From Phenylobacterium sp. (lineage in GTDB: Bacteria > Pseudomonadota > Alphaproteobacteria > Caulobacterales > Caulobacteraceae): a DNA stretch of 5,997 nt. Shown here piece after piece: positions 5,610-5,997 of the stretch. The notes under the pieces are model-generated. The model saw only the letters and a program-made list of their open reading frames with translations. It did no database searches and was not told the DNA's origin. The stretch spans positions 1 through 5,997 of the forward strand of contig JAQGIJ010000060.1 of assembly GCA_028291285.1 (NCBI GenBank). The letters run 5' to 3'. Positions within the stretch are counted from its first letter, which is position 1. Every line of letters starts with the position of its first letter. A program made the position numbers and the translations under genes.

Positions 5610-5997
5610 ATGAAGGCCTTCCTCTCCGCAGCGCGCCGGGCCCGCCGGATCGGCTCGGACGATCGCGGCAACGTGGCGATGATGCTGGCGATCGCGATCG
5701 TGCCGCTGGCCATGGCCTCGATGGGCGCGCTCGACCTGACCCGCGGGATCGCCGCCAAGGTGGAGCTGCAGGACGCTCTCGACGCGGCCGCGCTCGCCGT
5801 CGGCCGCAGCAATTCCACCGACCCGACCACCCTGCAGCAGCTCGGCCAGCGCATCCTGACGCAGAACCTGAGCGGGACGAGCGACTTCACCCTCACCAGC
5901 TCGAGCTTCACGCTCGGGGCCAACAACACCATCATCGCCTCGGCCCAGGCGAGCTTCACGCCCTCGGTCGCCGGCCTGGTGGGCGGGCCGATGACGC
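5610..5997 (+). CDS. TadG-like pilus assembly protein (3' end cut off by the window edge)
   Basis: The frame opens at the ATG at 5610 and continues for 129 codons to the right edge. A basic N-terminus (MKAFLSAARRARRIGSDDRG) precedes a hydrophobic segment VAMMLAIAIVPLAMASMGAL (22-41), then DLTRGIAAKVELQDALDAAALAVGRS (42-67). This is the pattern of the TadE/TadG N-terminal domain: a single membrane helix followed by the D-x-A-A-L-A repeat region. The later segment is Ser/Thr/Asn-rich and probably extracytoplasmic. TadG proteins are normally much longer, often with a von Willebrand A-like domain further on, which cannot be seen here. It likely works with the divergent TadE-like proteins in Tad/Flp pilus assembly at the inner membrane/periplasm. 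The ribosome-binding site is weak (GGA at 5598-5600). An ATG at 5600 is out of frame. Confidence 0.85.
   Translation, partial: MKAFLSAARRARRIGSDDRGNVAMMLAIAIVPLAMASMGALDLTRGIAAKVELQDALDAAALAVGRSNSTDPTTLQQLGQRILTQNLSGTSDFTLTSSSFTLGANNTIIASAQASFTPSVAGLVGGPMT

Noticed and set aside
5689..5701. Overlapping GCGATCGC/GATCGCGATC palindromes
   Set aside because: They lie within the coding hydrophobic segment of the TadG-like protein and follow from Ala-Ile codon use.
5552..5959. Minus-strand open frame opposite the TadG-like gene
   Set aside because: Antisense to a gene with a clear TadG N-terminal pattern; it also crosses the intergenic dyads and shows no family motif.

Overview
The window is G+C-rich, with G or C at nearly every third codon position. 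Gene content points to an alphaproteobacterium, most plausibly Caulobacterales (Caulobacter/Phenylobacterium type) or a rhizobial relative: aminoacyl-carrier-protein ligase cassettes and split tadE/tadG loci are both familiar there. This placement is inference, since no rRNA or marker gene is present.

Region 1 (1-3105, minus strand) is a tight four-gene cassette. In transcription order it encodes a free-standing carrier protein (3105-2857), an acyl-CoA dehydrogenase-like flavoprotein (2860-1679), a class II aminoacyl-tRNA-synthetase-like amino acid:[carrier protein] ligase (1677-772), and a DUF1839-type protein that runs off the left edge (770 to before 1). The junctions are a 4-bp ATGA overlap and then two 1-nt gaps, so the genes are almost certainly co-transcribed and translationally coupled. 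The likely logic is that the ligase activates a small amino acid and loads it on the phosphopantetheine arm of the carrier protein, and the dehydrogenase and DUF1839 protein then act on or transfer the tethered residue. The ligase activity is known for homologues; the end product is not known to me. This is the most interesting system in the window.

Region 2 (3242-4231, minus strand) is a GT-A fold family 2 glycosyltransferase, separated from the cassette by 136 nt and from the next gene upstream by 184 nt. That second gap holds a strong GC hairpin.

Region 3 (4416-5997) is a divergent Tad/Flp pilus locus. Two small TadE-like pseudopilin-type membrane proteins are encoded on the minus strand, and a TadG-like protein on the plus strand runs off the right edge. 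The 161-nt intergenic region between them is less GC-rich and carries several dyads. One is a hairpin that would pair with the ribosome-binding site of the first TadE-like gene.

No tRNA, rRNA, CRISPR array, insertion sequence or integrase was seen. No gene-free stretch exceeds 300 bases.
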